Positions 8,590 through 17,564 of a DNA stretch of 64,000 bases are shown one piece after another. The position numbers were made by a program, and so were the translations under genes. Within the stretch, counting starts at the first letter, position 1, and the number at the start of each line of letters is the position of its first letter. The stretch comes from an uncultured Planctomycetota bacterium (GTDB lineage Bacteria > Planctomycetota > Phycisphaerae > UBA1845 > UTPLA1): NCBI GenBank assembly GCA_900696465.1, contig CAADGE010000042.1, positions 1-64,000 on the forward strand, given 5' to 3'. The notes beneath the pieces are model-generated. The model worked only from the letters and a program-made list of their open reading frames with translations. It was not told where the DNA came from and ran no database searches.

Positions 8590-9716
8590 CCGCTCGACTC
8601 GATAATCTGTTCCGCGAGTTACGCGAAGCGGCCGGGCAACTCTTGCGACCCGCGCAGTACATGGAAGTCTGCGGCACGCACACGGTCTCCTTTTATCGCA
8701 GCGGTCTTCGCGACCTGGTGCCGGGGAATATCCGCCTCATCAGTGGACCTGGCTGCCCTGTCTGTGTCACTGCGCAGCGACACATTGACGCAGCGATCGC
8801 CCTCTCCCGCGAACCAGGCGTCATCCTTGTCACGTATGGGGACATGCTCCGTGTGCCGGGAAAACTTGGCAGTCTCGAAGCCACGCGCGCAGCCGGCGCG
8901 CAGGTGCGTGTGATTACATCCGCACGGACCGCGCTGGAAATCGCCGTCGCAAACCCTGAGGCGACGGTCGTTTTCCTCGCGGTCGGCTTCGAGACGACTG
9001 CGCCGGCCACGGCGGCCACCCTCCTCGAAGCTGACCGACGAAACATCGACAATTTCGCCGTGCTCATGTGCCATAAGCTGGTCGTTCCGGCCATGCTTAC
9101 GCTTCTGAGGAACAAAGACACCGCGCTCGACGGCTTCCTCTGCCCCGGACATGTAAGTGTGATCATCGGTTCATCGGCCTATCGGCCGGTCGTCGAGCAG
9201 TACGCAAAGCCCTGTGTGGTCGCCGGCTTCGAACCCGAGCAGATGCTCCGCGGAATCCTGCAACTCGTACGGCAGTCGCTCGCCGGTGAGGCACGCTTGG
9301 AGAACATCTACCAGGCCGTGGTGCGCAGCGACGGGAATCCGACGGCCCAGCGGCTGATGGCGGAGGCCTTTGTCGCGGAAACAACTCCCTGGCGGGCTCT
9401 CGGCGAGATGCCTGCCAGTGGCCTGGGGCTGGCGCCGCGTTTCGCGCACTTCGATGCCGTGCGTCGCTTCGGCCTGACGATGGGTGAGGATGAGGACGAC
9501 CCGGCCTGCCGCTGTGGGGAAGTGATTCAAGGCAAGGTGCAGCCGGTTGAATGCCCCCTTTTCGGCCGCGGCTGCACTCCAATCACGCCGATCGGGCCCT
9601 GCATGGTCAGCAGCGAAGGCACTTGCGCGGCGTGGTACAAGTACAACCGGCCTGCAAAAGATCTCCCGCAGCGGGCCGAACGCCCGCACGCCTCAGTGAC
9701 GGAGGCGGTAACATGA
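8586..9716 (+). CDS. hypD: Hydrogenase formation protein HypD
   Basis: A 376-residue HypD, the [4Fe-4S] scaffold that with HypC assembles the Fe(CN)2CO group. Diagnostic motifs are MEVCGTHTVSFYRSG, ISGPGCPVCVT, GFETTAPATA, and the C-terminal cysteine-rich block CRCGEVIQGKVQPVEC followed by GRGCTPITPIGPCMVSSEG, where the cluster ligands lie. Length and all conserved cysteines are normal, so it should be functional. It overlaps hypC (ATGA) and hypE (ATGA). Confidence 0.95.
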   Translation: MTARLDNLFRELREAAGQLLRPAQYMEVCGTHTVSFYRSGLRDLVPGNIRLISGPGCPVCVTAQRHIDAAIALSREPGVILVTYGDMLRVPGKLGSLEATRAAGAQVRVITSARTALEIAVANPEATVVFLAVGFETTAPATAATLLEADRRNIDNFAVLMCHKLVVPAMLTLLRNKDTALDGFLCPGHVSVIIGSSAYRPVVEQYAKPCVVAGFEPEQMLRGILQLVRQSLAGEARLENIYQAVVRSDGNPTAQRLMAEAFVAETTPWRALGEMPASGLGLAPRFAHFDAVRRFGLTMGEDEDDPACRCGEVIQGKVQPVECPLFGRGCTPITPIGPCMVSSEGTCAAWYKYNRPAKDLPQRAERPHASVTEAVT

Positions 9717-10747
9717 TCGCCAGAATGACGACGAACCGCAGTACAGAACGTGTGATGCTGGCACACGGCGGCGGCGGTGAGCTGACCGGGCGACTGATCG
9801 AAGAACACTTTCTGCCGAAGCTCAGCAACCCCGCGCTGTCCACGTTGACCGACGGGGCAATTGTTCCGATTAACGGTACGCCTGTTGTCTTCACCACCGA
9901 TTCCTTTGTGGTGACGCCGCTGGAGTTTCCCGGTGGCGACATCGGCCGACTCGCTGTTTGCGGCACGGTGAATGACCTCGCTGTGATGGGCGCGATCCCG
10001 ACCGCGCTGAGTCTCGGCATCATCCTCGAAGAAGGCCTTCCGATGGATTTGCTGGATCGAGTGATTGCTTCGATCGCGCGGTCCGCGCAGGAAGCAGACG
10101 TGCCTGTTGTCACCGGCGACACCAAGGTGATCGAGCGTCGCGGCGAGGGCGGCATGTATATCAACACCGCCGGTGTCGGGGGGTTGCATCCTGGCGCTCA
10201 TCTGGACCTTGCCCGGATCGTGCCCGGTGATGTCGTACTCGTCAGCGGCACGCTGGCAGATCACGGGCTGACCATCATGTCGGTGCGTGCGGGAATCGCG
10301 TTTGACTCGGATCTTCGAAGCGACGCCGCGCCGCTCAACGAGCTTGTAGCGCGGCTGCTGGAGTGTGGAGCGGACATCAAGTTCCTTCGCGACCCGACCC
10401 GGGGCGGACTGGCGGGGGTGCTGGCCGACATCAGCGCCCGCGCCAACGTCAGCATCGAGATCAACGAGGCCTCGGTGCCCATCACATCGACGGCCCGACA
10501 TGCTGCGGAAATGCTCGGTCTTGATCCGCTGAGCGTCGCCAACGAAGGAAAACTGGTATGCGTTGTGGCCCACGATGACGCATCGAAGGCACTCAAGATT
10601 CTGCACGCGCATCGGCACGGGAAACAGGCCGCCATCATCGGCCGCGTGACCGACGCCTCGCCACCGCTGGTGGAACTGCGAACCCGCATCGGCGGCCGGC
10701 GAATCGTGCAGCGGCCCTACGGCGAGGAGTTGCCGAGGATATGCTAG
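9713..10747 (+). CDS. hypE: Hydrogenase expression/formation protein HypE
   Basis: A 344-residue HypE of the AIR-synthase / PurM fold. It dehydrates the carbamoyl group received from HypF to a thiocyanate on its C-terminal Cys and passes CN to the HypC-HypD complex. Visible features: AHGGGGELT near the N-terminus, TDSFVVTPLEFPGGDIG, RDPTRGGLAG, and the essential C-terminus PRIC, with Cys as the last residue. The start at ATG 9713 overlaps the hypD stop and has GGAGG upstream; MTTN at 9725 is a second possible start. About 90 bases separate it from the receiver gene. Confidence 0.95.
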   Translation: MIARMTTNRSTERVMLAHGGGGELTGRLIEEHFLPKLSNPALSTLTDGAIVPINGTPVVFTTDSFVVTPLEFPGGDIGRLAVCGTVNDLAVMGAIPTALSLGIILEEGLPMDLLDRVIASIARSAQEADVPVVTGDTKVIERRGEGGMYINTAGVGGLHPGAHLDLARIVPGDVVLVSGTLADHGLTIMSVRAGIAFDSDLRSDAAPLNELVARLLECGADIKFLRDPTRGGLAGVLADISARANVSIEINEASVPITSTARHAAEMLGLDPLSVANEGKLVCVVAHDDASKALKILHAHRHGKQAAIIGRVTDASPPLVELRTRIGGRRIVQRPYGEELPRIC

Positions 10748-10762
10748 GAAAATGATGCAACG

Positions 10763-10823
10763 ACGAATTACAAGAGAGACTTCCGGCTACCAGCTTTCCT
10801 TCGTAATTCGACATTCGTAATCA
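10763..10823. repeat. Degenerate GAATTAC / ATTCGTAAT repeat remnant
   Basis: The hypE-receiver gap contains ACGAATTAC and, about 35 bases on, GTAATTCGACATTCGTAATC. This gives both direct and inverted copies of a GTAATTCG word. It resembles the other short degenerate repeats in this window. A hairpin between the two arms is possible but the loop is long. Confidence 0.35.
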
Positions 10824-10840
10824 CCGCTGAGGGTACGCCG

Positions 10841-11230
10841 ATGACTACCACGCGCAACATTCTGCTGATCGACGACGACCCCGATATCCACAGCGCCGTC
10901 AAGCTGATCCTCGAACCGGAGGGCTATCAGGTGCAATGTGCCTTGACCGGCCCGGCCGGGATGGAGCTGGCCCGAAAGTCCCGGCCCGACGCCATCCTGC
11001 TGGATGTCATGCTCACGTCACCCTCCGAGGGCTTTCATCTTGCATATGAAATGCGGCAGGATGAATCCCTATCCGGTGTGCCGATCGTCATCCTCTCCGC
11101 CATCGGCCAGACCATGGGCATGGACTATGCCAAAGAGCTGGGCACGGATTACCTGCCGGCGAATGCCTTCGTTGAGAAGCCGTTCGATGCGGCGACGCTC
11201 CGCGAGGCCGTTCGGAGTGTCCTGAAGTAA
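10841..11230 (+). CDS. Stand-alone response-regulator receiver domain
   Basis: A 129-residue CheY-like receiver with no output domain. The acidic pocket is D11-D13, the phosphoacceptor is D55 (ILLDVML), and the conserved lysine is K113 (VEKPF). It lies directly before the RegB-like kinase and so is its probable phospho-acceptor. With no DNA-binding domain it must act by protein contact or as part of a relay. No sigma-54 activator is encoded in this window to receive the signal. Confidence 0.9.
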   Translation: MTTTRNILLIDDDPDIHSAVKLILEPEGYQVQCALTGPAGMELARKSRPDAILLDVMLTSPSEGFHLAYEMRQDESLSGVPIVILSAIGQTMGMDYAKELGTDYLPANAFVEKPFDAATLREAVRSVLK

Positions 11231-11257
11231 GGCCAAGAGGCGGAATGGACCCTGACC

Positions 11258-12775
11258 GTGGGCGCCCCAACATCGCTGCTCGAATTCCATGGAAGCGAAC
11301 GCAGCTTTCGTGCGCGCACGCTTATCTCCTTTGTTCGTCTCAAGTGGTTCATTCACCTGCGCTGGGTGATGATCGCCGCGGCCTTCGCCGTAGTCGGCCT
11401 TGAACGCGCCCTCACCGGTCTGTCTCGACCGCAGCCGCTCTTTACCGTGCTGGCGCTGCTGCTGATCGTCAACTTTTTCTGGTGCGGCCTCTCTTACCGT
11501 TTGCAGCGCCTGGCCCACGACGTCGCCATCGATGCAGAATCGTCCTACAAGGCGGCCACCGTCCTGGCAAACGCGCAGATTGCCGTGGACCTGCTGCTGC
11601 TCACCGCTATCTTGAGATACACCGGCGGCGTCGAAAGCCCGTTGGCGATCTTCTACCTGTTCCACATGGCCATTGCCGCACTGCTCCTGACGCGACCGCA
11701 CGTTTATTTTCAGGCCGTCTGGGCGCTGGCGCTGTATGCCGCACTCGCCCTTGGTGAACTGTCCGGCCTCCTTACGCCGCATTACCCCTTCCTGCCGACG
11801 CTCGGTCCGGGCACGTGGTACGCCAACACCGGTTTCGTTTTCTGCGCTGTGCTGATTGTGGCATGCGGCATTCTCGGGATGCTGTACTTCGTCCTGCAGA
11901 TCGCCGGCCGGGTTGAGTCGCACGAGCGGGCTCTGGCCCGTGCCAATTCCGCGCTACGGTTTTCGCAGCAGAAACTCGTCGAGCTTCAGGCCCGTAAGGC
12001 CGAATTCATGCGCACCGCCGCTCATCAGCTAAAGAGTCCGCTGGCGATCGTGCAGACGCAGGTCGGTCTGCTGCGTGAGGGGCTGGTTCCTGCCAACGAA
12101 GTGCGACCGCTCTACGACCGCATTCTCTCGCGCTGCCGTGAGGGCATTCTACAGGTAACTCGACTGCTTACCTTTGCCCGACTTCAGGAGCTGGAATCGA
12201 CACGCACGAATGCTGTTCGCGAATCGCATTTTCATGCGAAAGATGCTGCTCGAATCCTCCGCGAGCAGTGTGACCGTCAACGGCCTGTCGCCGAGGAGAA
12301 GTCGATCAAGTTGCATTATCAGGAAGCTTTCAGCACCGACGCGATTCTTTCGGTCGAGCCCGCCGACTTTCTGGATTGCACCGCCAACCTGATCGACAAC
12401 GCCATCAAATACACGCCCAACGGTGGCGAGGTAAACGTCTTCATCCGCACGGTGCACGACAGCAACCCGCGGGGCGCGGCGAGCACCATGCCGGATGACT
12501 CGGGGAGCGACGTCTTGGTCACCGTCAGCGACACCGGTATCGGCATGGGTGAGGAGACGCGCGCGCATCTCTTTGAGCCATATCGCCGCGGCGTGGAGGC
12601 CATCGCTGCGCAAATCTCCGGCAGCGGACTCGGCATGTCCATCGTGCAGGCCGTTGTCGAGCGCGCCGGAGGGCGAATCGACGTCGACACCGCTCCCGGC
12701 AAAGGCAGCCGTTTCACGCTCCACTTTCCGGCCGTGCGAGCATCGGACCACGATCGGACCGTGGCGGAAAAATAG
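11258..12775 (+). CDS. RegB/PrrB-like membrane sensor histidine kinase
   Basis: A 505-residue kinase that starts at GTG 11258; the ribosome-binding site is weak, so the exact start is uncertain. About six membrane helices (residues 30-215) resemble the RegB/PrrB sensor: LRWVMIAA in helix 1 matches the family's LRW motif. GGVESPL (123-129) aligns with the quinone-binding heptapeptide GGxxNPF, with Asn-Pro-Phe changed to Ser-Pro-Leu. A coiled segment leads to HisKA with H256 (AAHQLKSP), then the N box NLIDNAIKYTPNGG and G boxes DTGIGM and GSGLGMSIV. RegB senses ubiquinone-pool redox state and regulates hydrogenase and other redox genes in proteobacteria. The position between hyp and hydrogenase genes suggests the same here. 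Confidence 0.82.
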   Translation: MGAPTSLLEFHGSERSFRARTLISFVRLKWFIHLRWVMIAAAFAVVGLERALTGLSRPQPLFTVLALLLIVNFFWCGLSYRLQRLAHDVAIDAESSYKAATVLANAQIAVDLLLLTAILRYTGGVESPLAIFYLFHMAIAALLLTRPHVYFQAVWALALYAALALGELSGLLTPHYPFLPTLGPGTWYANTGFVFCAVLIVACGILGMLYFVLQIAGRVESHERALARANSALRFSQQKLVELQARKAEFMRTAAHQLKSPLAIVQTQVGLLREGLVPANEVRPLYDRILSRCREGILQVTRLLTFARLQELESTRTNAVRESHFHAKDAARILREQCDRQRPVAEEKSIKLHYQEAFSTDAILSVEPADFLDCTANLIDNAIKYTPNGGEVNVFIRTVHDSNPRGAASTMPDDSGSDVLVTVSDTGIGMGEETRAHLFEPYRRGVEAIAAQISGSGLGMSIVQAVVERAGGRIDVDTAPGKGSRFTLHFPAVRASDHDRTVAEK

Positions 12776-12920
12776 CCCCCGAAACGAGTAAAAGTCCGCA
12801 ACCAATCGGCCCAGCGCGACTGCCGCCCCTCCGGCCAAGTCGCACAGACTCGCTAACACCGATTTTTTTGAATTTTCGGCCGCCCTGGACCGCTGTGATC
12901 ATCCCGAAATCCGCACACGC

Positions 12921-12936
12921 TGGCGCGAGGATTGCA
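12921..12936 (+). promoter_or_regulatory. Sigma-54 (-24/-12) promoter for the hydrogenase operon
   Basis: TGGCGCGAGGATTGCA fits TGGCRCG-N4-TTGCA, with GG (12922-12923) and GC (12934-12935) separated by 10 bases and a pyrimidine just before the T. The predicted transcript starts near 12947 and leaves a leader of about 86 bases before ATG 13033. The rest of the 257-base gap (12776-13032) shows AT-rich runs but no clear enhancer-binding palindrome. Confidence 0.7.
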
Positions 12937-13032
12937 TCCGATCTCGATGGGCACGGACCCCACGCCGCGTGCAAGGGTGGTTGCCGACGGCATCGACACG
13001 GGCCAGCCGTGCACATGCAACGGGAGCCAGCG

Positions 13033-14082
13033 ATGCTCGACCGAATGTTGACCCATCCTGAACTGCTCGAACTAGTCAACGAGCTGGCGCTCCAGCGGCG
13101 GATCGTCGGCCCGGTTGCACGTGACGGTCGATACTTTTACGAGGAAGTTACACGGGCGACCGATCTTGACCTGACCTTCAATTATTGCGTTTATTCACCG
13201 CGCGGAGCTCTTTTTCCGCCGCAAGAAACGCTCTTCGTCTTCAAACGAACCAATGGCACGTTTACCGCCGAGCCGGTCATCGATGTGCGACCGACAGCAC
13301 TGGTCGGCGTGCACCCCTGTGACATCCATGCGATTCGGTTGCTGGATCACGTTTTCGAACAGGATCAGCGCGACGAACACTACCTCTCGCGGCGTGCGCA
13401 CACGATGATCGTGGGCATCGACTGCCAGCGACCCTGCACGGAAGGCGTTTTCTGCGCCGACATGGAAACGAACGCGGCGGACAAGGGTTTTGACGTGATG
13501 CTCTATCCACTGAGCGATCCCGGAGCAACAGAGCCCCTTTACGGCGTCGTTTACGGTACGTCGATCGGCAGGGATTGGGTGTTGTATGGCCGACGCGGCC
13601 GCATACCCACGGCCACGGATGAGCGGACTTTCGAACAGTACCAGCGACACAAGACGGACGCGTTTCCGCGGATGCTTCGGATGAAGGCCGACGAACTGCC
13701 TGCGTTGCTTGATCGCTCTTACGACTCGCTGTTGTGGGAGGCGACTGCGCGGCGATGCTACTCCTGTGGGAGCTGCAACCTGTCGTGCCCGACATGCTAC
13801 TGCTTCAACATCCTGGACGAGACCGATCTGTCGGGCACGACGGGGCGCCGCGAGCGGACCTGGGACGGCTGTCACCTTCGCGAATTCGCCGAGGTGGCGG
13901 GCGGCCATAACTTCCGACCGAAGGCCGGATCGCGTCTGCGACATCGCATCTATCGCAAGGCCAAGTGGATTCGTCAGCGAACCGGCCTGCCCGGCTGTGT
14001 CGGATGTGCCCGGTGCGATCGGGCCTGCACGGCGAAGATCAACTCGGTCGAAATCTACAACCAGCTCGCGGAGGAGGTGTGA
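13033..14082 (+). CDS. hyhB: Group 3b [NiFe] hydrogenase beta subunit, two [4Fe-4S] clusters
   Basis: A 349-residue homologue of the HyhB / sulfhydrogenase beta / anaerobic sulfite reductase subunit A family. It passes electrons between the small subunit and the flavin subunit. ATG 13033 is chosen because GGGAG lies 6 bases upstream; further in-frame codons upstream look non-coding. Two ferredoxin-type clusters are visible: C242, C245, C248, C252, and C322, C325, C328, C332. More cysteines lie at C131, C135 and C141. The last codons carry the GAGGAGG ribosome-binding site for the gamma gene two bases after the stop. Confidence 0.87.
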   Translation: MLDRMLTHPELLELVNELALQRRIVGPVARDGRYFYEEVTRATDLDLTFNYCVYSPRGALFPPQETLFVFKRTNGTFTAEPVIDVRPTALVGVHPCDIHAIRLLDHVFEQDQRDEHYLSRRAHTMIVGIDCQRPCTEGVFCADMETNAADKGFDVMLYPLSDPGATEPLYGVVYGTSIGRDWVLYGRRGRIPTATDERTFEQYQRHKTDAFPRMLRMKADELPALLDRSYDSLLWEATARRCYSCGSCNLSCPTCYCFNILDETDLSGTTGRRERTWDGCHLREFAEVAGGHNFRPKAGSRLRHRIYRKAKWIRQRTGLPGCVGCARCDRACTAKINSVEIYNQLAEEV

Positions 14083-14084
14083 AG

Positions 14085-14942
14085 ATGCTTGCTCCGCCGA
14101 TCCCATACAAGCCGACCAACGCCGAGCTTTATCTCCCGAAGCCCGCGCGAATTCTCAGAATCACGCAACTAACGGAGATGGAGAAGCACTACGAGCTGGC
14201 CTTCCTCGACGGCCACCGTCTGAACCATCAACCGGGGCAGTTCGTGCAGGTGTCCATCCTCGGCGTCGGTGAATGCCCGATTTCCATCTGCTCGTCGCCC
14301 ACGCGGCCGGATACGTTCGAGCTGTGCATCCGCCGCGCCGGCAGCGTTACGAATCGCATCCATGCGCTGCGCGAGAAGGACATCATCGGCATTCGCGGAC
14401 CGCTGGGACACGGCTTCGACGTCACCGAAATGCATGGGAAGGACATTCTCATGATCGCCGGCGGTCTGGGCATGGCCCCGCTGCGATCGCTTGTGCAGTA
14501 CGTGCTCGATGAGCGGCCTCGCTTCGGGCAGTTCCATCTGCTCTATGGCTGCCGCGAGCCGAAGGAACTTCTCTTTACCGATGATCTGACCCGCTGGCGC
14601 GAGAGCGGGGATGTGAATCTGAAAATAACCGTCGATCGACCCGATGAGCAGTGGCGCGGCCGGGTCGGCGTGGTGACGACGCTGTTTGCGGATCTGCCGA
14701 AACTCAATCCCCAGGATACGGTCGTCGTGATCGTCGGTCCGCCGGTGATGTTCAAGTTCGTGGTGATCGAAGTGCTCGCCCGGCGCATCCCACAGAGCAG
14801 CATCTACTGTTCGCTCGAACGGCGGATGAAATGCGGCATCGGCAAGTGCGGCCACTGCCAGGCAAACCATGTGTACGTCTGCATCGACGGCCCTGTCTTC
14901 AAGTATGGACAACTCAAGGCCATGCGGGAGGCGATGGAATGA
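14085..14942 (+). CDS. hyhG: Group 3b [NiFe] hydrogenase gamma subunit (FAD, NAD(P)-binding, [2Fe-2S])
   Basis: A 285-residue diaphorase subunit of the ferredoxin-NADP reductase / DHOD electron-transfer family. It exchanges hydride with NADP(H) and single electrons with the beta subunit. The flavin domain includes HQPGQFVQVSILG and SICSSPTRPDTFELCIRR. The nucleotide domain includes IAGGLGMAPLRS and LLYGCREPKELLF. The C-terminal [2Fe-2S] motif is CGIGKCGHCQANHVYVC (Cx4Cx2Cx7C). The start at ATG 14085 lies after GAGGAGG. The stop overlaps the small-subunit start (ATGA). Confidence 0.92.
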   Translation: MLAPPIPYKPTNAELYLPKPARILRITQLTEMEKHYELAFLDGHRLNHQPGQFVQVSILGVGECPISICSSPTRPDTFELCIRRAGSVTNRIHALREKDIIGIRGPLGHGFDVTEMHGKDILMIAGGLGMAPLRSLVQYVLDERPRFGQFHLLYGCREPKELLFTDDLTRWRESGDVNLKITVDRPDEQWRGRVGVVTTLFADLPKLNPQDTVVVIVGPPVMFKFVVIEVLARRIPQSSIYCSLERRMKCGIGKCGHCQANHVYVCIDGPVFKYGQLKAMREAME

Positions 14943-15724
14943 AACCGAGAATCGCCATCTTCAGCTTGACCGGTTGCGAGGGATGCTCGCTGGCCATCCT
15001 CGAGTTGGAGGACCAGCTCCTCGATCTCCTGGGCGCGGTGGACATCGTGAACTTCCGCGAGGGCATGACGGACCGCGCCTGGGATATCGACATCGGCTTT
15101 GTCGACGGCGCCGTCTCTACGCCGGAGGATGAAAAGGAAGTCCGCCATTTCCGCGAGCACTGCAAGGTTCTGGTGGCCATCGGCTCGTGCGCCTGCCTTG
15201 GCGGGATCAACACACTCAAACACTATCAAGGGGCAACGGGGCCAAAGGGCCGAGGAGCAATCGGCGAGAATGGAAGCGACGCCTATCGACGGTACGTCTA
15301 CGGAGACAAGGCAGAGTGGTTCCCGACGACCGAGGCGCGACCGATCTCCGCTGTCGTCAAGGTCGATTATGAACTGCCCGGCTGCCCCATGGTGAAGGAG
15401 GAGTTCCTCGCTTTTGTCACCAGCTTGCTTGCCGGACGGACGTTCAAGCTGCCGGATTTCGCCGTCTGTGTCGAGTGCAAGAAGCGCGGCACGCTCTGCC
15501 TCTACGAAAAAGGCATCCTCTGCCTCGGACCGGTCACGCGGGCCGGCTGCAACGCCATCTGCCCGGCTTTTGGTTCCAAGTGCGAGGGCTGCCGCGGAAT
15601 CGTATCGAAGGAGGCCCTGGTTGCCGCCGGCATCAATCTCCGTGAGCAATACAACGTCGAACTGCAGGAGGTCCTCGACGACCTGCGGCTCTACGGTGCC
15701 TACCAGGAGGCGGACCTGCCATGA
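14939..15724 (+). CDS. hyhS: Group 3b [NiFe] hydrogenase small (delta) subunit
   Basis: A 261-residue iron-sulfur small subunit that carries electrons to and from the NiFe site. The proximal cluster ligands are C13 and C16 (TGCEGCSLAILE), GSCACLGG and PGCPMVKEEF. The C-terminal region has two more cysteine groups (CVECKKRGTLC, CLGPVTRAGCNAICP, CEGCRG), as in cytosolic group 3 enzymes. There is no Tat signal, which agrees with a cytoplasmic NADP-linked hydrogenase. The start overlaps the gamma stop and the end overlaps the large-subunit start, both as ATGA. Confidence 0.94.
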   Translation: MKPRIAIFSLTGCEGCSLAILELEDQLLDLLGAVDIVNFREGMTDRAWDIDIGFVDGAVSTPEDEKEVRHFREHCKVLVAIGSCACLGGINTLKHYQGATGPKGRGAIGENGSDAYRRYVYGDKAEWFPTTEARPISAVVKVDYELPGCPMVKEEFLAFVTSLLAGRTFKLPDFAVCVECKKRGTLCLYEKGILCLGPVTRAGCNAICPAFGSKCEGCRGIVSKEALVAAGINLREQYNVELQEVLDDLRLYGAYQEADLP

Positions 15725-17028
15725 AAAACGTCTCCATCGATGTCAAACACGTGACGCGGGTCGAAGGCCACGGCAACATCACCATCCGTGTGCAGGACGG
15801 CGCCATTACGCGACTCGAACTGGCGATCGTAGAGAGCCCGCGATTCTTCGAAGCATTTCTGCGCGGCCGCAAGTACGACGAGGCCCCGCACATCACCTGC
15901 CGGATCTGCGGCATCTGCAGTGTCGGGCACACGACCGCCAGCGTGAAGGCCGTCGAGGCGGCGTGCGGCATCGAGCCGAGTGAGCAGACGGTACTGCTTC
16001 GAAAGCTGATCCTCTATGGCGAGGAGCTGCAGAGTCACTTCCTGCATCTCTACTTCCTTGCGGTGCCGGACTACTTCGGCGTCGGATCGGTGATCCCCCT
16101 TGCCAAGACCCATCCGGATGTGGTGCGCAGGGCGCTGCGGATGAAGAAACTGGCCAACGATATCTGCGCGGTCGTCGGCGGCCGGCACATTCATCCGATC
16201 GCCCTGCATGTCGGCGGCATTACCCATGTCCCTCGCGACGAGGAACTTCTGGACCTCAAGCGGCGGCTCGAAGCCACGCGGGCGGACCTGGCGGAAACGG
16301 CGGCGCTGTTCGCCACGCTCAAGGTACCGCAACTCGAACGCCCCACCGAATATGTATCGCTCAAGACCCAGAACGGTGAGTATGCCTTCTACGATGGGGA
16401 TATCGTTTCCACGCTGGATCCGAAACCCACCAAGGCAGCTGACTACCGATCGCGAATCCTCGAAACCGTGGTCGAGCACTCCGCCGCAAAGCACTGCCGT
16501 TCACCCAACAGCCCGACCTACGCCGTTGGGGCGCTGGCCCGGTTCAACAACAATCATTCGCAACTGCATCCCACGGCGCGACAGATCGCGCGTACCCTCG
16601 GCCTTGAGCCGATCTGCAACAATCCGTATCACAACAATACGGCGCAGCTCATCGAGAGCGTCCATTGCGTAGAGGCAGCCATCGAAATCCTTGACACCCT
16701 GCTGACCCACGGGATGCAGGTCGAGCCCCTTCGCAAACCCACACGTCACGGTCTGGGCGCCGGGCTCGCCGAAGTGCCGCGCGGTCTCCTGGTACACGAA
16801 TACGGAATCGACGCGAAGAACCGCATCGAAAGCGCCAACCTGATCATCCCGACGGGTCAGAATCTGGCCAATATCGAGGAAGACATGCGGGCGCTCGTGC
16901 CGCCGCTTCTCGAATCGGGACTCGGCAAAGAGCAGATCACGCTGCAACTGGAGATGCTGGTACGTGCGTATGACCCCTGCATCTCCTGCGCGACGCACAT
17001 GCTGGACATCAAATGGGATGAGACATGA
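15721..17028 (+). CDS. hyhL: Group 3b [NiFe] hydrogenase large (alpha) catalytic subunit
   Basis: A 435-residue catalytic subunit. The N-terminal Ni ligands are C63 and C66 in RICGICSVGH, and the C-terminal pair is C420 and C423 in DPCISCATH. Both match group 3b L1 and L2 signatures. Nine residues (MLDIKWDET) follow H426 and would be removed by the maturation protease encoded next. RVEGHGN near residue 13 is the usual conserved N-terminal glutamate region. All four NiFe ligands and the normal length indicate an active enzyme for reversible H2 oxidation with NADP(H); some family members also reduce sulfur. AGGAGG precedes the start, and the stop overlaps the protease gene (ATGA). Confidence 0.96.
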   Translation: MKNVSIDVKHVTRVEGHGNITIRVQDGAITRLELAIVESPRFFEAFLRGRKYDEAPHITCRICGICSVGHTTASVKAVEAACGIEPSEQTVLLRKLILYGEELQSHFLHLYFLAVPDYFGVGSVIPLAKTHPDVVRRALRMKKLANDICAVVGGRHIHPIALHVGGITHVPRDEELLDLKRRLEATRADLAETAALFATLKVPQLERPTEYVSLKTQNGEYAFYDGDIVSTLDPKPTKAADYRSRILETVVEHSAAKHCRSPNSPTYAVGALARFNNNHSQLHPTARQIARTLGLEPICNNPYHNNTAQLIESVHCVEAAIEILDTLLTHGMQVEPLRKPTRHGLGAGLAEVPRGLLVHEYGIDAKNRIESANLIIPTGQNLANIEEDMRALVPPLLESGLGKEQITLQLEMLVRAYDPCISCATHMLDIKWDET

Positions 17029-17564
17029 CCTGGACACACAGCCATCCTGAAAAGGCGAGCCATGCCTGCTCAACGCCGGACGTCGTCATCGTCGGCTGTG
17101 GGCGCTGGCTGCGCCGCGACGATCAGGCGGGGCTGATCGCGGCCCAGATGATCGAAAAATCACCGCCGTCAGGATGCGTGGTCGTGGGCACCGAGGCACC
17201 GACCACGGATATCCCGAATCTCGTTGAAAATGTTCAATTACTCATAATCGTGGATGCTGCACGCTCCGCGGAGGGCCATCCTCCCGGAACCTGGCAGCGC
17301 ATGGACTACTGGACGCACAAGGACCATCTCGCACAGCGCTGCCGGACCGACACCCATACGCTCAGCGTTGATCTGGCCCTGCGCATCGCCGAGGAAATGG
17401 GCATGCTGCCGCCCAACGTCTGGATTTACGCCGTGACCGCCGAAGACTGCGGCTACGGCGAGGAGCTTTCGCCGGTGGTCGCTCGAGTGATCCCCGAGGT
17501 CACCGCACAGATCGAGTCCGACATCTCCGAGTTTCGTGCGGGAAGAGAGGTGTGCCATGCATGA
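17025..17564 (+). CDS. Hydrogenase maturation endopeptidase (HybD/HycI family)
   Basis: A 179-residue peptidase that checks Ni insertion and trims the large-subunit C-terminus. The N-terminal motif is GCGRWLRRDDQAG, where the usual GxGNxLxxDxGxG is altered and the metal-binding acid is the Asp pair. The second acid is in VDAARS and the histidine ligand in DTHTLSVD. A longer-than-usual C-terminal end (ARVIPEVTAQIESDI) is present. Its substrate is almost certainly HyhL, with which it is translationally coupled. It overlaps hypA by 8 bases. Confidence 0.88.
   Translation: MTWTHSHPEKASHACSTPDVVIVGCGRWLRRDDQAGLIAAQMIEKSPPSGCVVVGTEAPTTDIPNLVENVQLLIIVDAARSAEGHPPGTWQRMDYWTHKDHLAQRCRTDTHTLSVDLALRIAEEMGMLPPNVWIYAVTAEDCGYGEELSPVVARVIPEVTAQIESDISEFRAGREVCHA

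Noticed and set aside
9527-10618. Antisense open frame (363 codons) opposite hypE
   Set aside because: hypE on the + strand has all its motifs; the antisense product shows no recognisable domain or ribosome-binding site.
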